Notes: generated by a model from the sequence alone, not told the origin. A stretch of 64,000 bases of DNA from Schlesneria sp. (GCA_028291515.1 JAQGHU010000106.1:248001-312000), one strand, 5' to 3'. Positions 29,601 through 37,829 are shown, counted from the first letter of the stretch. Made by a program: numbers and translations.

Positions 29601-30072
29601 ACTGTTCTTACATCAAGTCGAATCGGACTTGCCAGCCGAACAACAACGAATGCTGGAGAAAGCTCGCAGTCGTGACGCCGCATTGGAAGGACGCCACGTC
29701 CTGGTTGTCGAAGACGATGTTCGCAATGTGTTCGCATTGACCAGCCTGCTGGAGCCACGTGGTGCGATCGTCAAAATTGCCCGAAACGGCCGCGAGGCAA
29801 TACAAGCGCTGGAACGATCGCGTGAGCCCACCGAGCGTAGTATCGACCTTGTCTTGATGGACGTGATGATGCCGGAAATGGACGGGATCACGGCCACTCG
29901 AGAAATCCGGTCTCGTCCCGAATGGAAAAAACTGCCCATCATCATGCTGACCGCTAAGGCGATGAAAGATGATCAGGAGAAGTGTCTCGACGCGGGAGCC
30001 AACGACTATATGGCCAAGCCGCTGGATGTGGAAAAATTGCTGTCGCTCGTCCGTGTCTGGATGCCACGCTAG
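26605..30072 (+). CDS. Hybrid sensor histidine kinase: CHASE3-GAF-kinase-three receivers
   Basis: A 1,155-residue membrane sensor. Parts in order: a membrane helix (about residues 15-35), an extracytoplasmic CHASE3 domain with DAETGQRGFVITGDERYL, a second membrane helix (about 195-215) and a GAF domain (about 245-375). A long Glu/Gln coiled coil (about 385-475) precedes HisKA with the phospho-histidine in MSHELRTPLN (about residue 483) and HATPase_c with NALKF, DTGIGIP and FGGTGLGLSI. Three receivers follow, at about 762-880, 885-1005 and 1031-1150. Receivers 1 and 3 have the full acidic pocket, Asp and KP; receiver 2 ends in IIKGAKSPERL, with Lys but no following Pro. It is the first gene of a four-gene operon with cheR, cheB and a second hybrid kinase. 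No chemoreceptor or CheW is present, so it is a sensory pathway of the non-motility type. Confidence 0.93.
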   Translation: MKSRISPNTIDLRTMSWIWLGLGTALLFFIGSAYLAYRNTSKLSQDAKTVTHTHEVITGLMEVLSLAKDAETGQRGFVITGDERYLVPYTVAIGTIHARLSEIEKLTQDNIEQQSRVPQLRAWVDSKLKELDETIQLRRDKSFEEARAVVITDRGKAAMDAIRDSLKEMEAEERRLRAQRMQDMETAYQVAVISGILTAIFGASISMAVAYLVQRNVLARQREQWLQSGRYGVNEATIGDPEIQQLGHATLRFLAEYLDAQAGALYTLEGGTFRIVSTYGVPPNGKLPQQFDWGQGLLGQAAKDNHTFIVRDVPEGYLTIGSSLGQSQPRHLLIGPMAAEGKVNAVLELGFIHPLEESSVELLKRVSEYLGIAVRSANYRAHLRNLLEETQRQSEELQSQSEELRVSNEELEEQSRALRESQNRLELQQAELEQTNSQLEEQTQLLETQRDDVNRSRLALQAQATELEQASQYKSDFLANMSHELRTPLNSSLILAKLLADNPTGNLTGEQVRYADTIRSAGNDLLALINDILDLSKIEAGHMEVHPESVRLSQIVKEIEDAFHAVAEHKGLRFRTHINDDCPQHLETDRMRLQQVLKNLLSNALKFTEAGHVELTVSRAPAGQVSFHVRDTGIGIPVHQQQIIFEAFRQADGTTNRRFGGTGLGLSISRELTRLLGGEIQLVSEPGQGSTFTITIPEQYDATRVKPRISITKAAGPYVTTSPFPTQPAARPIVEPLRVDAPVRVRTRRVEDDREQLNANGRIILAVEDDETFARIIYDLAHESNFQCLIANSAEEGLAIAIQYLPNAVILDVGLPDNSGLSVLDRLKHDSRTRHIPVHVVSASDYSQTAMSLGAVGYMLKPVQREELVKALQQLETKFSQRMRRVLVVEDDPVQLDSMQRLLGSREVETVGAQTAAECLANLKEATFDCMVLDLSLPDASGYSLLETLSREDTYSFPPVIVYTGRELSTEEEDRLRRYSKSIIIKGAKSPERLLDEVTLFLHQVESDLPAEQQRMLEKARSRDAALEGRHVLVVEDDVRNVFALTSLLEPRGAIVKIARNGREAIQALERSREPTERSIDLVLMDVMMPEMDGITATREIRSRPEWKKLPIIMLTAKAMKDDQEKCLDAGANDYMAKPLDVEKLLSLVRVWMPR

Positions 30073-30087
30073 AACGGAAAATCGATC

Positions 30088-30915
30088 GTGACTGACTTCG
30101 CTGAAGACCTGGAGACGCGATTGCTGCTGGATGCAATCTTTCACCAGTACCATTACGACTTCCGCGGGTATTCCATGGCGTCCGTCAAGCGTCGTTTGAA
30201 ACAGGCCAAAGAGCATTTCGAATGTCGGTCCATCTCGGAACTGCAGCATCGCGTCCTGCATGAACCCGCCGTCCTGCCCGAGTTGCTGTCATACCTCACC
30301 ATTCAAGTCAGCGATCTGTTCCGCGACCCGGCCTACTTTCTGGCTCTTCGCGAATCCGTGATTCCGCATCTGCGGACTTATCCATCGCTGAAAGTCTGGA
30401 GCGCCGGATGCAGCGCGGGTGAAGAACTTTATTCGCTGGTGATTCTCTTTCGCGAAGAGGGCCTGGAAGATCGCACAATGTTCTATGGCACGGACATCAA
30501 CCCTCGGGCGCTGGAACGGGCCGAGGCGGGCGTCTACGACATGGAATCGATCCCACGGTTCACCGAAAACCATCGCAAAGCCGGGGGTAAATCATCACTG
30601 TCCGATTACTACACGGCGGCCTACGGATCCGCCGTATTGGACAAGTCCTTACGCCGCCGCGCCGTCTTTTCAGATCATAGCCTGGTGACAGACGCCGTCT
30701 TCGCGGAAATGCATCTGATTTCTTGCCGCAACGTCCTGATCTATTTCGATCAGGATCTGCAGAATCGTGCCATCGGCCTGTTCAGCGACTCTCTGGTCCG
30801 CAAAGGGTTCTTGGGCCTCGGAGCAAAAGAGAGTCTGCGATTCTCCAAACGTGCTGACGACTTTTCCGAGTTCGCGCGGGACGAGCGGATCTACCAGAAG
30901 CAGAGGGCCACGTAA
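30088..30915 (+). CDS. CheR-type methyltransferase
   Basis: A 275-residue protein that begins at a GTG 15 bases after the hybrid kinase. The N-terminal helical domain (about residues 1-75) is followed by the SAM-dependent methyltransferase fold, with VWSAGCSAGEELYSL (SAM loop), FYGTDINPRALERAEAGVYD and SCRNVLIYFDQDLQNRAIGL. These match CheR, which methylates glutamates of chemoreceptors. No chemoreceptor gene is in the window; in operons of this layout the target may be a distant receptor, or the protein may have been recruited to hybrid-kinase signalling. Its stop overlaps the start of cheB (TAATG), so the two are translationally coupled. Confidence 0.92.
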   Translation: MTDFAEDLETRLLLDAIFHQYHYDFRGYSMASVKRRLKQAKEHFECRSISELQHRVLHEPAVLPELLSYLTIQVSDLFRDPAYFLALRESVIPHLRTYPSLKVWSAGCSAGEELYSLVILFREEGLEDRTMFYGTDINPRALERAEAGVYDMESIPRFTENHRKAGGKSSLSDYYTAAYGSAVLDKSLRRRAVFSDHSLVTDAVFAEMHLISCRNVLIYFDQDLQNRAIGLFSDSLVRKGFLGLGAKESLRFSKRADDFSEFARDERIYQKQRAT

Positions 30916-31523
30916 TGAATGTCAGTCTGCTGTCGCAAGCCCCATCGCCAACAATCCAGATTGAAGCCGTGGTCATTGGCGTCTCTGCCGGTGCCGTCGA
31001 TGCGCTCGGCACGATCCTGCCCACCCTGCCAGCAGACTATCCGGTTCCGGTGATCGTCGTCGTCCATCTGCCAGCCGATCGAAAGAGCGTGCTCGCTCAA
31101 CTGTTCCAGGCGAAATGCCAGGTCGATGTGCATGAAATCGATGACAAAGAGCAATTGAAAAAGGGGACCGTCTATTTCGCCCCTCCAGATTATCACGTCC
31201 TGGTCGAAGACGACAAACGCGTCTCGCTATCCAGCGAAGAACTGGTGCACTATTCTCGACCGGCAATCGATGTTCTCTTCGAATCCGCAGCGGACGTTTT
31301 TGGGCCAGCGCTCGCTGCGGTCGTGTTGACCGGCGCGAGTGCCGATGGAGCCAGGGGTCTGGCCGCCGTTCATGCCGCGGGAGGGATTTGCCTGGTGCAA
31401 CATCCGAATCAGGCGAATTCACGAACCATGCCGGAAGCAGCCCTGAAAGCCTGCCCTACAGCAGAAGCTCTGACGTTAGAACAAATTGCCAAACGATTGT
31501 TAGAGATTGCGCTCAGACAATGA
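30915..31523 (+). CDS. CheB-type methylesterase without receiver domain
   Basis: A 202-residue protein containing only the CheB catalytic domain. The catalytic triad is visible: S24 in GVSAGAVDA, H52 in VVHLPAD and D145 in LTGASADGA. The segment GTVYFAPPDYHVLV also matches CheB. The N-terminal receiver that normally controls CheB is missing, so activity could be constitutive or regulated by the receiver domains of the neighbouring kinases. Its start overlaps the stop of cheR, and its TGA overlaps the ATG of the next gene (ATGA), giving tight coupling through the operon. Confidence 0.92.
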   Translation: MNVSLLSQAPSPTIQIEAVVIGVSAGAVDALGTILPTLPADYPVPVIVVVHLPADRKSVLAQLFQAKCQVDVHEIDDKEQLKKGTVYFAPPDYHVLVEDDKRVSLSSEELVHYSRPAIDVLFESAADVFGPALAAVVLTGASADGARGLAAVHAAGGICLVQHPNQANSRTMPEAALKACPTAEALTLEQIAKRLLEIALRQ

Positions 31524-33139
31524 CCCCAAAACCATCCGTTTCCGTCAACTTCCTGCTTGTCGATGACCTCGACGAAAACCTCCTGGCATTGGAAGGACTG
31601 TTGCGCCGCGAGGGGTTGGTCCTGCTGCGAGCGAAGTCGGGAAATGAGGCGTTGGAATTACTGCTCAATAACGAAGTCGCTCTGGCGTTGGTCGATGTCC
31701 AGATGCCCGGCATGAATGGCTTTGAACTGGCCGAGTTGATGCGAGGCATGGAGCGGACCCGCCGCGTCCCGATCATTTTTCTGACTGCCGGCAACACCGA
31801 CCGGCAACGACGATTCCAGGGATACGAAGCCGGAGCCGTGGATTTTCTACAGAAGCCGATTGAATCGGATATCTTGCGGAGCAAAGCACAGGTCTTTTTC
31901 GATCTGTTCCGTCAGCGTCAGGAAGTAGCCCAGCAACGTGACGAACTACGGGCGGCGACCGAGCAAAACCTGCAACTACTCAAAGAAAGTCGGCAACATG
32001 CCGAAGCGTTACGCGAGGCCGACCGACGCAAAGATGACTTCCTCGCCATGCTGGCCCACGAGCTTCGCAATCCGCTCGCGCCGGTTCGAAATGCGGTTGA
32101 GATTTTGCGTCTTGCCCAGACCACAGACCCGTCAGTGACTCATGCCCGCGACGTGATCTCGCGGCAGGTTTCGCATATGGTTCGCCTGGTTGACGATCTC
32201 CTGGATGTCGCTCGAATTGCCCGCAACAAGGTCGAGCTGCGATTGGACCGTTGCGATCTGGCAGCGATCGTTCGGCAGACCGCGGAAGACTATCGCCCGA
32301 CGTTGACCGCCACGGAAATCAATCTTGAAGTGGATCTCCCCCAAGAACCTGTGATGCTGACCGGCGACGCCACCCGCCTGGCGCAGGTCTTCGGAAACTT
32401 GCTGCACAATTCCGGGAAGTTCACTCCGGCTGGCGGCAACGTGCATCTCAGTATCGAACGCGACGAATCGACGAAGATGGCTGTTGTTCGAGTCACCGAC
32501 TCAGGAATTGGCCTCGACCCAAAGGTCATCGGCCAGCTCTTCGAACCTTTTATTCAAGCGGATCAATCGCTGGATCGCGAAAAGGGTGGCCTGGGGCTAG
32601 GACTCGCATTGGTCCGTGGTTTGGTCGAACTTCACCACGGAACCGTAACTGCCGAGAGCCCCGGCCTGGGACAGGGATCGACCTTCATCGTGCGATTGCC
32701 GCTCACGGAGGCCGAAGAATCGACTGCAGCCAGTGCTGGCGATCCCAGCCCTCAAGTGACGAACACGGTGAAAAAGATCCTCGTCATCGAAGACTATAAG
32801 GACGCCGCCAAGACGCTGCAGTTGCTCCTGGAGTTGCTCGGCTATGTCGTTGAAATCGCCTTCGACGGCCCATCCGGCCTGAAAACCTGTCGTACTTTCC
32901 GACCCGATGTCATCATCTCGGACCTGGGTTTGCCGGGCGCGATGAATGGCTACGAAGTCGCCCGCTCGATTCGGAACGATCCGGCTCTATCTGGAACCTA
33001 TCTGATCGCGCTCAGCGGATATGGACAGGAAGACGATCGCAAGAAAACGCACGACGCCGGATTCGACGACCATCTCGTGAAACCCGTCGAATTGGACGAA
33101 CTGCAACAGGCAATGTCGCGAGCACAGCTCGAAGAATAG
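31520..33139 (+). CDS. Hybrid histidine kinase: receiver-HisKA-HATPase-receiver
   Basis: A 539-residue soluble protein. An N-terminal receiver (about residues 10-125; LLVDDLDEN, ALVDVQMPG, LQKPIE) leads into a coiled coil. HisKA has its histidine in MLAHELRNPLAP (about residue 181), HATPase_c has DSGIGLDP and GLGLGLALV, and a C-terminal receiver covers about 420-535 (ILVIEDYKDA, DVIISDLGLPG, LVKPVE). The receiver-first order suits a kinase that takes input from another kinase, probably the first gene of this operon. The frame is open to 31388, but ATG 31520 overlaps the cheB stop by four bases, which fixes the start. The final effector is not in the window. Confidence 0.93.
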   Translation: MTPKPSVSVNFLLVDDLDENLLALEGLLRREGLVLLRAKSGNEALELLLNNEVALALVDVQMPGMNGFELAELMRGMERTRRVPIIFLTAGNTDRQRRFQGYEAGAVDFLQKPIESDILRSKAQVFFDLFRQRQEVAQQRDELRAATEQNLQLLKESRQHAEALREADRRKDDFLAMLAHELRNPLAPVRNAVEILRLAQTTDPSVTHARDVISRQVSHMVRLVDDLLDVARIARNKVELRLDRCDLAAIVRQTAEDYRPTLTATEINLEVDLPQEPVMLTGDATRLAQVFGNLLHNSGKFTPAGGNVHLSIERDESTKMAVVRVTDSGIGLDPKVIGQLFEPFIQADQSLDREKGGLGLGLALVRGLVELHHGTVTAESPGLGQGSTFIVRLPLTEAEESTAASAGDPSPQVTNTVKKILVIEDYKDAAKTLQLLLELLGYVVEIAFDGPSGLKTCRTFRPDVIISDLGLPGAMNGYEVARSIRNDPALSGTYLIALSGYGQEDDRKKTHDAGFDDHLVKPVELDELQQAMSRAQLEE

Positions 33140-33168
33140 GCCACTGCTGCGAATCGCTGACAACTCGA

Positions 33169-34800
33169 TCACGGAACGGATGCTGTTGCCGACCCTTTGT
33201 TCGATCCTGCCGGATTCTCTGGGCTGGACTTCATTTCGGGACCGCGAACATTCGCCAGGATTCCCAGCAGCCGAGCGGGGAATAGACCGACAATCAACAG
33301 CGCGATGGCACATCCGGCGGCGACGATGAATGCCGATCGCCTCCCTTGCGGCACGGGCTTGGCGATTGGTTGCTCCAGCAATATCAGGCGAGCGATCCGA
33401 ATCATCGCCGCGGCCACCATCAAAGTGGCCGCCGTGGTCACGACGACCAACAGGATCAAGCCCAGATGCGGTGTCATCTGCTCGCGTGCGCCAGAAGCCC
33501 GCACATTCAGCCCGGCAGCGATCAGTAGCCAATTTGACCAGAACCCCCACAGGGGAGGATGGCCAACGAGACTACCCAGCAGCACCAGCAGTGCCGTCGT
33601 GGACAGGGGATGTAAGCTTCCCAATCCCAATAGCTCATCGAAGAACTCCACATCCCGATCGTCTCGAGAGAGATAGCTGAACAACAGAAACAGCCCCGAC
33701 AGTCCCAACGTACCGGCTGCCGCGGCGAACAGCAGCAACCCCAGCGCCCCAGGTTGCCGGCCCGCCGCAGACAGGCTGTGTTCGGGCGCAGACAACTCGG
33801 CGATGCATGCCATCAGCCCCAAAGTCAGCCAGGCACTTTGCAACATCGAAACAGCAGCGGCCAGCCGGCGTAACCGACCTTCGCCATTGATCAGTCCGAA
33901 TGCCGCTAACGCTGCGGAAGTCACACCCGTCAGCCCGGTCAGAACCAGCAGCAGAACCAACATCTCATCGCGATAACCAACCAGGACCGTTCCACAAAGG
34001 CGGCCCAGCGCCAACACACCGGTCAACAGCCCCGCCACGACTACGCACCCCGCCGTCCAATAGCGAACCTGAGAGATGCTTTCGACCAGACCAAGATGCC
34101 ACGGCACTAAACCGAGACGCGTACCGAACCCCGCCACGATCAATCCGATCGCCAGCAGGCCAAGCTTCGAGCCAACCCCGATCACGGCCCGGTTGGCACC
34201 CGGAGTGTAAGCGTCGACCAGGACCAGTCGGATCTCATCAAACTGCGTCGCCCCCGTCACATTCGCGAGCAACGCGATGCCCAGCCACAAACAAGACGAC
34301 ATCACGATGCCAATCCAGAGACCACTTTCAGAGTTCGAGGATTGCTCCTGCGAATCCGAAGTTGGCATAACCTCGAATCGATCCGTTCGGCGCAAGGCCC
34401 ACGACGCAAACTGAACAATCTCAGCCGCCAGGGCCATCGTGACCAGGTCGTTCGACAGCACAACCAACATCACACCCGCAATGGCGAATGAAAGGAAACC
34501 TAATCGCTCAGCAGTGTGATCTTCTCTGGCGCAGACACCAAATGAGCCGACTCCAAACAAGATCCCGAACAGCAGTGCCAGCCACTGCCCGACGACGGCA
34601 TAAAGATCGCCGATCCAGATTCGGTCATGATCGGTGGCCGGCACAGCGATTTCATCGCCAGTAATCAACAGCCCGGCCGCCCCCAGCATCGACATCAGCC
34701 AGATCGCTTCATACCAGCGAGACTTTGGCACCCACCGCCCTAGAATCAATGCGATCCCGCCGACGGCCAGCAGCAACGTCGGGGCAGCGGGGATCGACAT
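33169..34800 (-). CDS. NuoN/antiporter-like membrane protein, orphan and degenerate
   Basis: A protein of about 543 residues with 14 or so membrane helices. The central region aligns with NuoN-type proton-conducting subunits: AGFGTRLGLVPWHLGLVE matches the GLGFKLSLVPFHLW segment of E. coli NuoN, and LVGHPPLWGFWSNWLL matches LAGIPMTLGFIGKFYVL. The glutamate of helix 5 is kept in LAAEIVQFA, but the three channel lysines of NuoN correspond to Arg, Gly and Asn here. No other complex I or Mrp genes are adjacent, so it is an orphan. It might be a proton or ion transporter of altered mechanism or a structural remnant. ATG 34800 (MSIPAAPTLLL) is chosen; the frame is open 24 codons upstream. It converges on the kinase operon, 29 bases apart. 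Confidence 0.75.
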   Translation of the reverse strand: MSIPAAPTLLLAVGGIALILGRWVPKSRWYEAIWLMSMLGAAGLLITGDEIAVPATDHDRIWIGDLYAVVGQWLALLFGILFGVGSFGVCAREDHTAERLGFLSFAIAGVMLVVLSNDLVTMALAAEIVQFASWALRRTDRFEVMPTSDSQEQSSNSESGLWIGIVMSSCLWLGIALLANVTGATQFDEIRLVLVDAYTPGANRAVIGVGSKLGLLAIGLIVAGFGTRLGLVPWHLGLVESISQVRYWTAGCVVVAGLLTGVLALGRLCGTVLVGYRDEMLVLLLVLTGLTGVTSAALAAFGLINGEGRLRRLAAAVSMLQSAWLTLGLMACIAELSAPEHSLSAAGRQPGALGLLLFAAAAGTLGLSGLFLLFSYLSRDDRDVEFFDELLGLGSLHPLSTTALLVLLGSLVGHPPLWGFWSNWLLIAAGLNVRASGAREQMTPHLGLILLVVVTTAATLMVAAAMIRIARLILLEQPIAKPVPQGRRSAFIVAAGCAIALLIVGLFPARLLGILANVRGPEMKSSPENPAGSNKGSATASVP

Positions 34801-35052
34801 GAACGACGGCTCTGCTGAATTGGGATGAATCTGATGCCAGTATAGATTCAATACCTGATTACGTCGCGACATTCCAGAAACGTCGAGGTCTGGCTGGCTT
34901 CGAATTCAAGAACGCGTGGTGAATGCGCTGCCGCCGGCCCGCTTTGGAATCACGAGCCCCCTGCCGTACCCAACGGCTGGCGGTCTGCCTATAATCTGGC
35001 CCAAGGTTGTTCCGCACCGCCAAATTAGTCCGTAGAAGAGCACGAGTCCGCG

Positions 35053-36255
35053 ATGGCCTCTGAAATCGCTCCACCTGAAACTGCCGCTGCCAACACTGTG
35101 GGAATCGTGCTGACAAAGTACGCCACGCTGTTTGTTCCGCCCCATCCATTAACACTGGAAGGCGGTCAGCAATTGGGGCCAATCACCGTCGCGTACGAAA
35201 CTTACGGTGAGCTTTCGGCCGCGAAAGACAATGCGATCTTTATCTGTCATGCATTGACAGGTGATGCCCATGTCGCCGGAAAGCATTCCCGCGATAGCCG
35301 CAAGTCGGGTTGGTGGGATGGTTTGGTTGGCCCGGGCAAGGCGGTCGACACGGACAAATATTACGTGATCTGCGCGAACGTCTTGGGAGGCTGTCAGGGA
35401 ACGACCGGCCCCAGTGCTCGAGATCCCGAGACTGGCGAGCCCTACGGCTTGCGATTCCCCTTTATCACTGTTGGCGACATCGTCGAAGTCCACGCGGCCC
35501 TCGTTCGCTATCTGGGAGTCCAGACGCTGCTGGGCGTCGTCGGCGGCAGCCTCGGCGGCATGCAAGTCCTCGACTGGGTTGCTCGCTATCCCGACATGGT
35601 TCGCTGTGCCATCTGCCTTGCTTCGGCCGCTAAGCTGTCGGCTCAGGGGATCGCGTTCAACGCCGTCGGCCGACGAGCCATCACCACAGACCCGCAATTC
35701 CAGAACGGTGATTACTACGGTGACGATCCGTCCAAGTACGGCGAGGTCGGTCCGCGAGGTGGGCTGGCGCTGGCTCGCATGGTGGCCCATATCACATATC
35801 TGTCCGAAGCGTCGATCGAACGCAAGTTCGGCCGCGATCTGCAACACAGCGATCACCTCGCCTATGACCTGCAAAGCGAGACCGAATTCAAGATCGAAAG
35901 CTATCTGCATTATCAGGGAAAACGGTTCATCGAACGGTTCGATGCCAACAGTTATCTGTACCTGACGCGAGCAATGGATTACTTCGATCTCACCCAGCGA
36001 TATGGTTCGCTCCAAAAGGCCCTCGCCAATACCAACGCCCGCTTCCTGATTACGTCGTATCACACCGACTGGCTGTTCCCATCCAGTCAGAGTCGCGAAA
36101 TCGTGAGAGCTCTCGTCGAGATGCGGCGGCATGTGACATACCTGGAACTCGAAAGCGTCTTCGGTCACGACTCGTTCCTGATCGAGATTGAACAACTCGA
36201 AGAATTGGTGACCCCGCTCCTGGCCGAAACGTATCGACGGGTCCACAAAAAATAG
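35053..36255 (+). CDS. metX: Homoserine O-acetyltransferase
   Basis: A 400-residue alpha/beta-hydrolase. The nucleophile S166 lies in VVGGSLGGMQVLDW, with the family blocks FICHALTGDAHVAGKH, VICANVLGGCQGTTGP, TDWLFPSSQSREI (acid region) and VFGHDSFLIE (histidine). It uses acetyl-CoA (or succinyl-CoA in some relatives) to activate homoserine for methionine synthesis in the cytoplasm. The sequence features that distinguish acetyl- from succinyl-transfer cannot be judged with certainty by eye, but the N-terminal half is of the MetX and not the MetA fold. metW follows 269 bases downstream, a pairing seen in many Proteobacteria and planctomycetes. Confidence 0.94.
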   Translation: MASEIAPPETAAANTVGIVLTKYATLFVPPHPLTLEGGQQLGPITVAYETYGELSAAKDNAIFICHALTGDAHVAGKHSRDSRKSGWWDGLVGPGKAVDTDKYYVICANVLGGCQGTTGPSARDPETGEPYGLRFPFITVGDIVEVHAALVRYLGVQTLLGVVGGSLGGMQVLDWVARYPDMVRCAICLASAAKLSAQGIAFNAVGRRAITTDPQFQNGDYYGDDPSKYGEVGPRGGLALARMVAHITYLSEASIERKFGRDLQHSDHLAYDLQSETEFKIESYLHYQGKRFIERFDANSYLYLTRAMDYFDLTQRYGSLQKALANTNARFLITSYHTDWLFPSSQSREIVRALVEMRRHVTYLELESVFGHDSFLIEIEQLEELVTPLLAETYRRVHKK

Positions 36256-36284
36256 GACTACCAAATCATGTGAATCAGGGGTGC

Positions 36285-36443
36285 CACGGTCTTGAAGTCT
36301 TCGACAAGGCCGTGTCTTTCACAGAGGACTCAGCCACGCCGAAGACGGTCTCTCCGACTTCCGCCCCGAAGGGGTACCACAAATCAGCCCCGGGCAACGC
36401 CCGGGGAAAGGTGTACGATCGAACCGACAAGCCCTGAAAGGGC
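36285..36443. repeat. Cluster of palindromic elements between metX and metW
   Basis: Four inverted repeats in 160 bases: CACGGTCTTG...CAAGGCCGTG (36285-36314), CCCC-GAA-GGGG (36364-36374), CCCCGGGC-AAC-GCCCGGGG (36388-36406) and GCCCT-GAA-AGGGC (36431-36443). The last three, with their GAA and AAC loops, resemble short palindromic elements I associate with repeat families of planctomycete genomes. The first could end metX transcription. Whether they are REP-type repeats needs a genome count. Confidence 0.6.
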
Positions 36444-36524
36444 GGCACCTGAATCAAATTCCAAACGACCACCATCACCCTCGGTCTGTTAGCAATCATA
36501 GTTCGACTTCCGGAAGTCTAATCC

Positions 36525-37142
36525 ATGTCCCGATACGGTGTTCCTGATACCACTGCCGCTCTGACAGATCGTCTGATCATGGATCAAGTCGGTCGCAGTT
36601 CCCGCGTCCTCGACTTGGGCTGTGGTGATGGTCGCTTGCTGTGCCGACTTCGTGATGAATCCGAATGCTCAGTACAGGGGATCGAGCTCGATCATCGCCA
36701 GGTCGTCGAAGCCATCTCGAAGGGAATGCCAGTCATCCAAGCCGACTTGGACGAAGGGTTGGACGAAGTCCCCGAGAATTCATTCGACTTCGCCGTGCTC
36801 AGCCAGACACTGCAACAGGTTCGACACCCACAGAAGCTGCTGACACGCATGCTTCGAGTGGCTCGGCGAGTTGTTGTCCTGGTCCCCAATTATGGTCACT
36901 GGCGAATCCGCATCCAGATCATGCTGCACGGTCGAGCCCCCATCACGGGATCGCTGCCATATGATTGGTACAACACCCCCAACCTGCACTTCATGTCGAT
37001 GCTCGACTTCCGCGATCTTTGTCATCAGATCAAGGTCCGGGTCGTGAAAGAGATCCCCATCATTCACGGTCAGGCCGTGATTGGAGCCTGGGGTGCCAAC
37101 ATTCGGGCCGATAGCGCGCTGTATGTGATCGAACGAGAATAG
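36525..37142 (+). CDS. metW: MetW family methyltransferase-like protein
   Basis: A 205-residue protein of the SAM methyltransferase fold. The SAM loop is VLDLGCGDGRLL, followed by VQGIELDHRQV and DFAVLSQTLQQVRHP. The C-terminal half has the MetW-specific VPNYGHWRIRIQIMLHGRAP and WYNTPNLHFMSMLDFRDLC. MetW works with MetX in methionine synthesis, where it is reported to activate the acyltransferase; no catalytic methylation has been proven for the family. GGAAG lies about 11 bases before the ATG. The gap to metX holds palindromes but no gene. Confidence 0.94.
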   Translation: MSRYGVPDTTAALTDRLIMDQVGRSSRVLDLGCGDGRLLCRLRDESECSVQGIELDHRQVVEAISKGMPVIQADLDEGLDEVPENSFDFAVLSQTLQQVRHPQKLLTRMLRVARRVVVLVPNYGHWRIRIQIMLHGRAPITGSLPYDWYNTPNLHFMSMLDFRDLCHQIKVRVVKEIPIIHGQAVIGAWGANIRADSALYVIERE

Positions 37143-37190
37143 TTCACCATCGCCAGACTGGCGAAGTCTACTTTGAAGAGGAGTCCCTCC

Positions 37191-37700
37191 ATGCGTCAAA
37201 TGCTCTCTCTGGTTCTGCTTTGTGGTCTCGTCACTCCGCTACTGGCCCAAGACCAGAAACCGACCAAGCCCGCAAAACCCGATCAAGCGGCTCTCGAAGA
37301 AGCCTTCGCCGCCAAGCTGACCGGGTCCACGTTGGTCGGAACATTCTCAGTCGACGGTCGCGAGGGAGCCAAGCCGGATCGCTATCGCATGGTTTCGGCC
37401 AAGAAGGTGAAGGGCGACGACTGGATCTTCACCGCCACAATGAAGATTGGCGACCGCGAAGTCGATCTGCCGATTCCGATCAAGGTCTACTGGGCCGACG
37501 ACACCCCAGTGATGTCGCTGACCGACTTGACCATTCCAGGCATGGGAACCTTCACATCGCGAGTCATGTTTTATGGGGATCGCTATGCCGGAACCTGGCA
37601 GCATGGCGATCACGGCGGAACATTCGCGGGCTTGATCGAGAAGACCGTGAAGGCGGAAAGCGATAGCCAGAAATCCAAAGACAGTAGCGAGAAAAAGTAA
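37191..37700 (+). CDS. Small exported protein, unknown function
   Basis: A 169-residue protein with signal peptide MRQMLSLVLLCGLVTPLLAQ. A Lys/Pro/Ala linker follows, then a probable all-beta domain (GSTLVGTFSVDG, WIFTATMKIGDREVDLPIPI, PGMGTFTSRVMFYGDRYAGT) and a Lys/Ser-rich tail. I recognise no family with confidence; the composition resembles lipocalin-like or other small beta proteins common in planctomycetes. AGAGGAG is seven bases before ATG 37191, which decides the start against the upstream TTG. It follows metW by 48 bases but nothing connects it to methionine synthesis. Confidence 0.8.
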   Translation: MRQMLSLVLLCGLVTPLLAQDQKPTKPAKPDQAALEEAFAAKLTGSTLVGTFSVDGREGAKPDRYRMVSAKKVKGDDWIFTATMKIGDREVDLPIPIKVYWADDTPVMSLTDLTIPGMGTFTSRVMFYGDRYAGTWQHGDHGGTFAGLIEKTVKAESDSQKSKDSSEKK

Positions 37701-37786
37701 TTCGTCGCAGAATTTTGCTGAGCGGCGTGATAACGGGGGGGACGAATCCGCCTGAGAACGAACGCAGCTCAATTCGGCCCTGCTCA

Positions 37787-37823
37787 TGACCCGAATGCCG
37801 CTGCGTTCGGGTCACATGTTTTT
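37787..37823 (+). terminator. Terminator-like hairpin after the small exported protein gene
   Basis: TGACCCGAA (37787-37795) pairs with TTCGGGTCA (37806-37814) and is followed by CATGTTTTT. A competing, longer pairing is CGAACGCAGC (37759-37768) with GCTGCGTTCG (37800-37809). It ends immediately before the acyltransferase start at 37830, so it could also regulate that gene. Confidence 0.65.
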
Positions 37824-37829
37824 GGGCTA

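Noticed and set aside
30088-31523. Classical chemotaxis operon
   Set aside because: No CheA, CheW, receptor or CheY gene is present; only CheR and CheB accompany hybrid kinases.
35149-36264. 371-codon frame antisense to metX
   Set aside because: Shadow of the metX coding strand; metX has all catalytic motifs.
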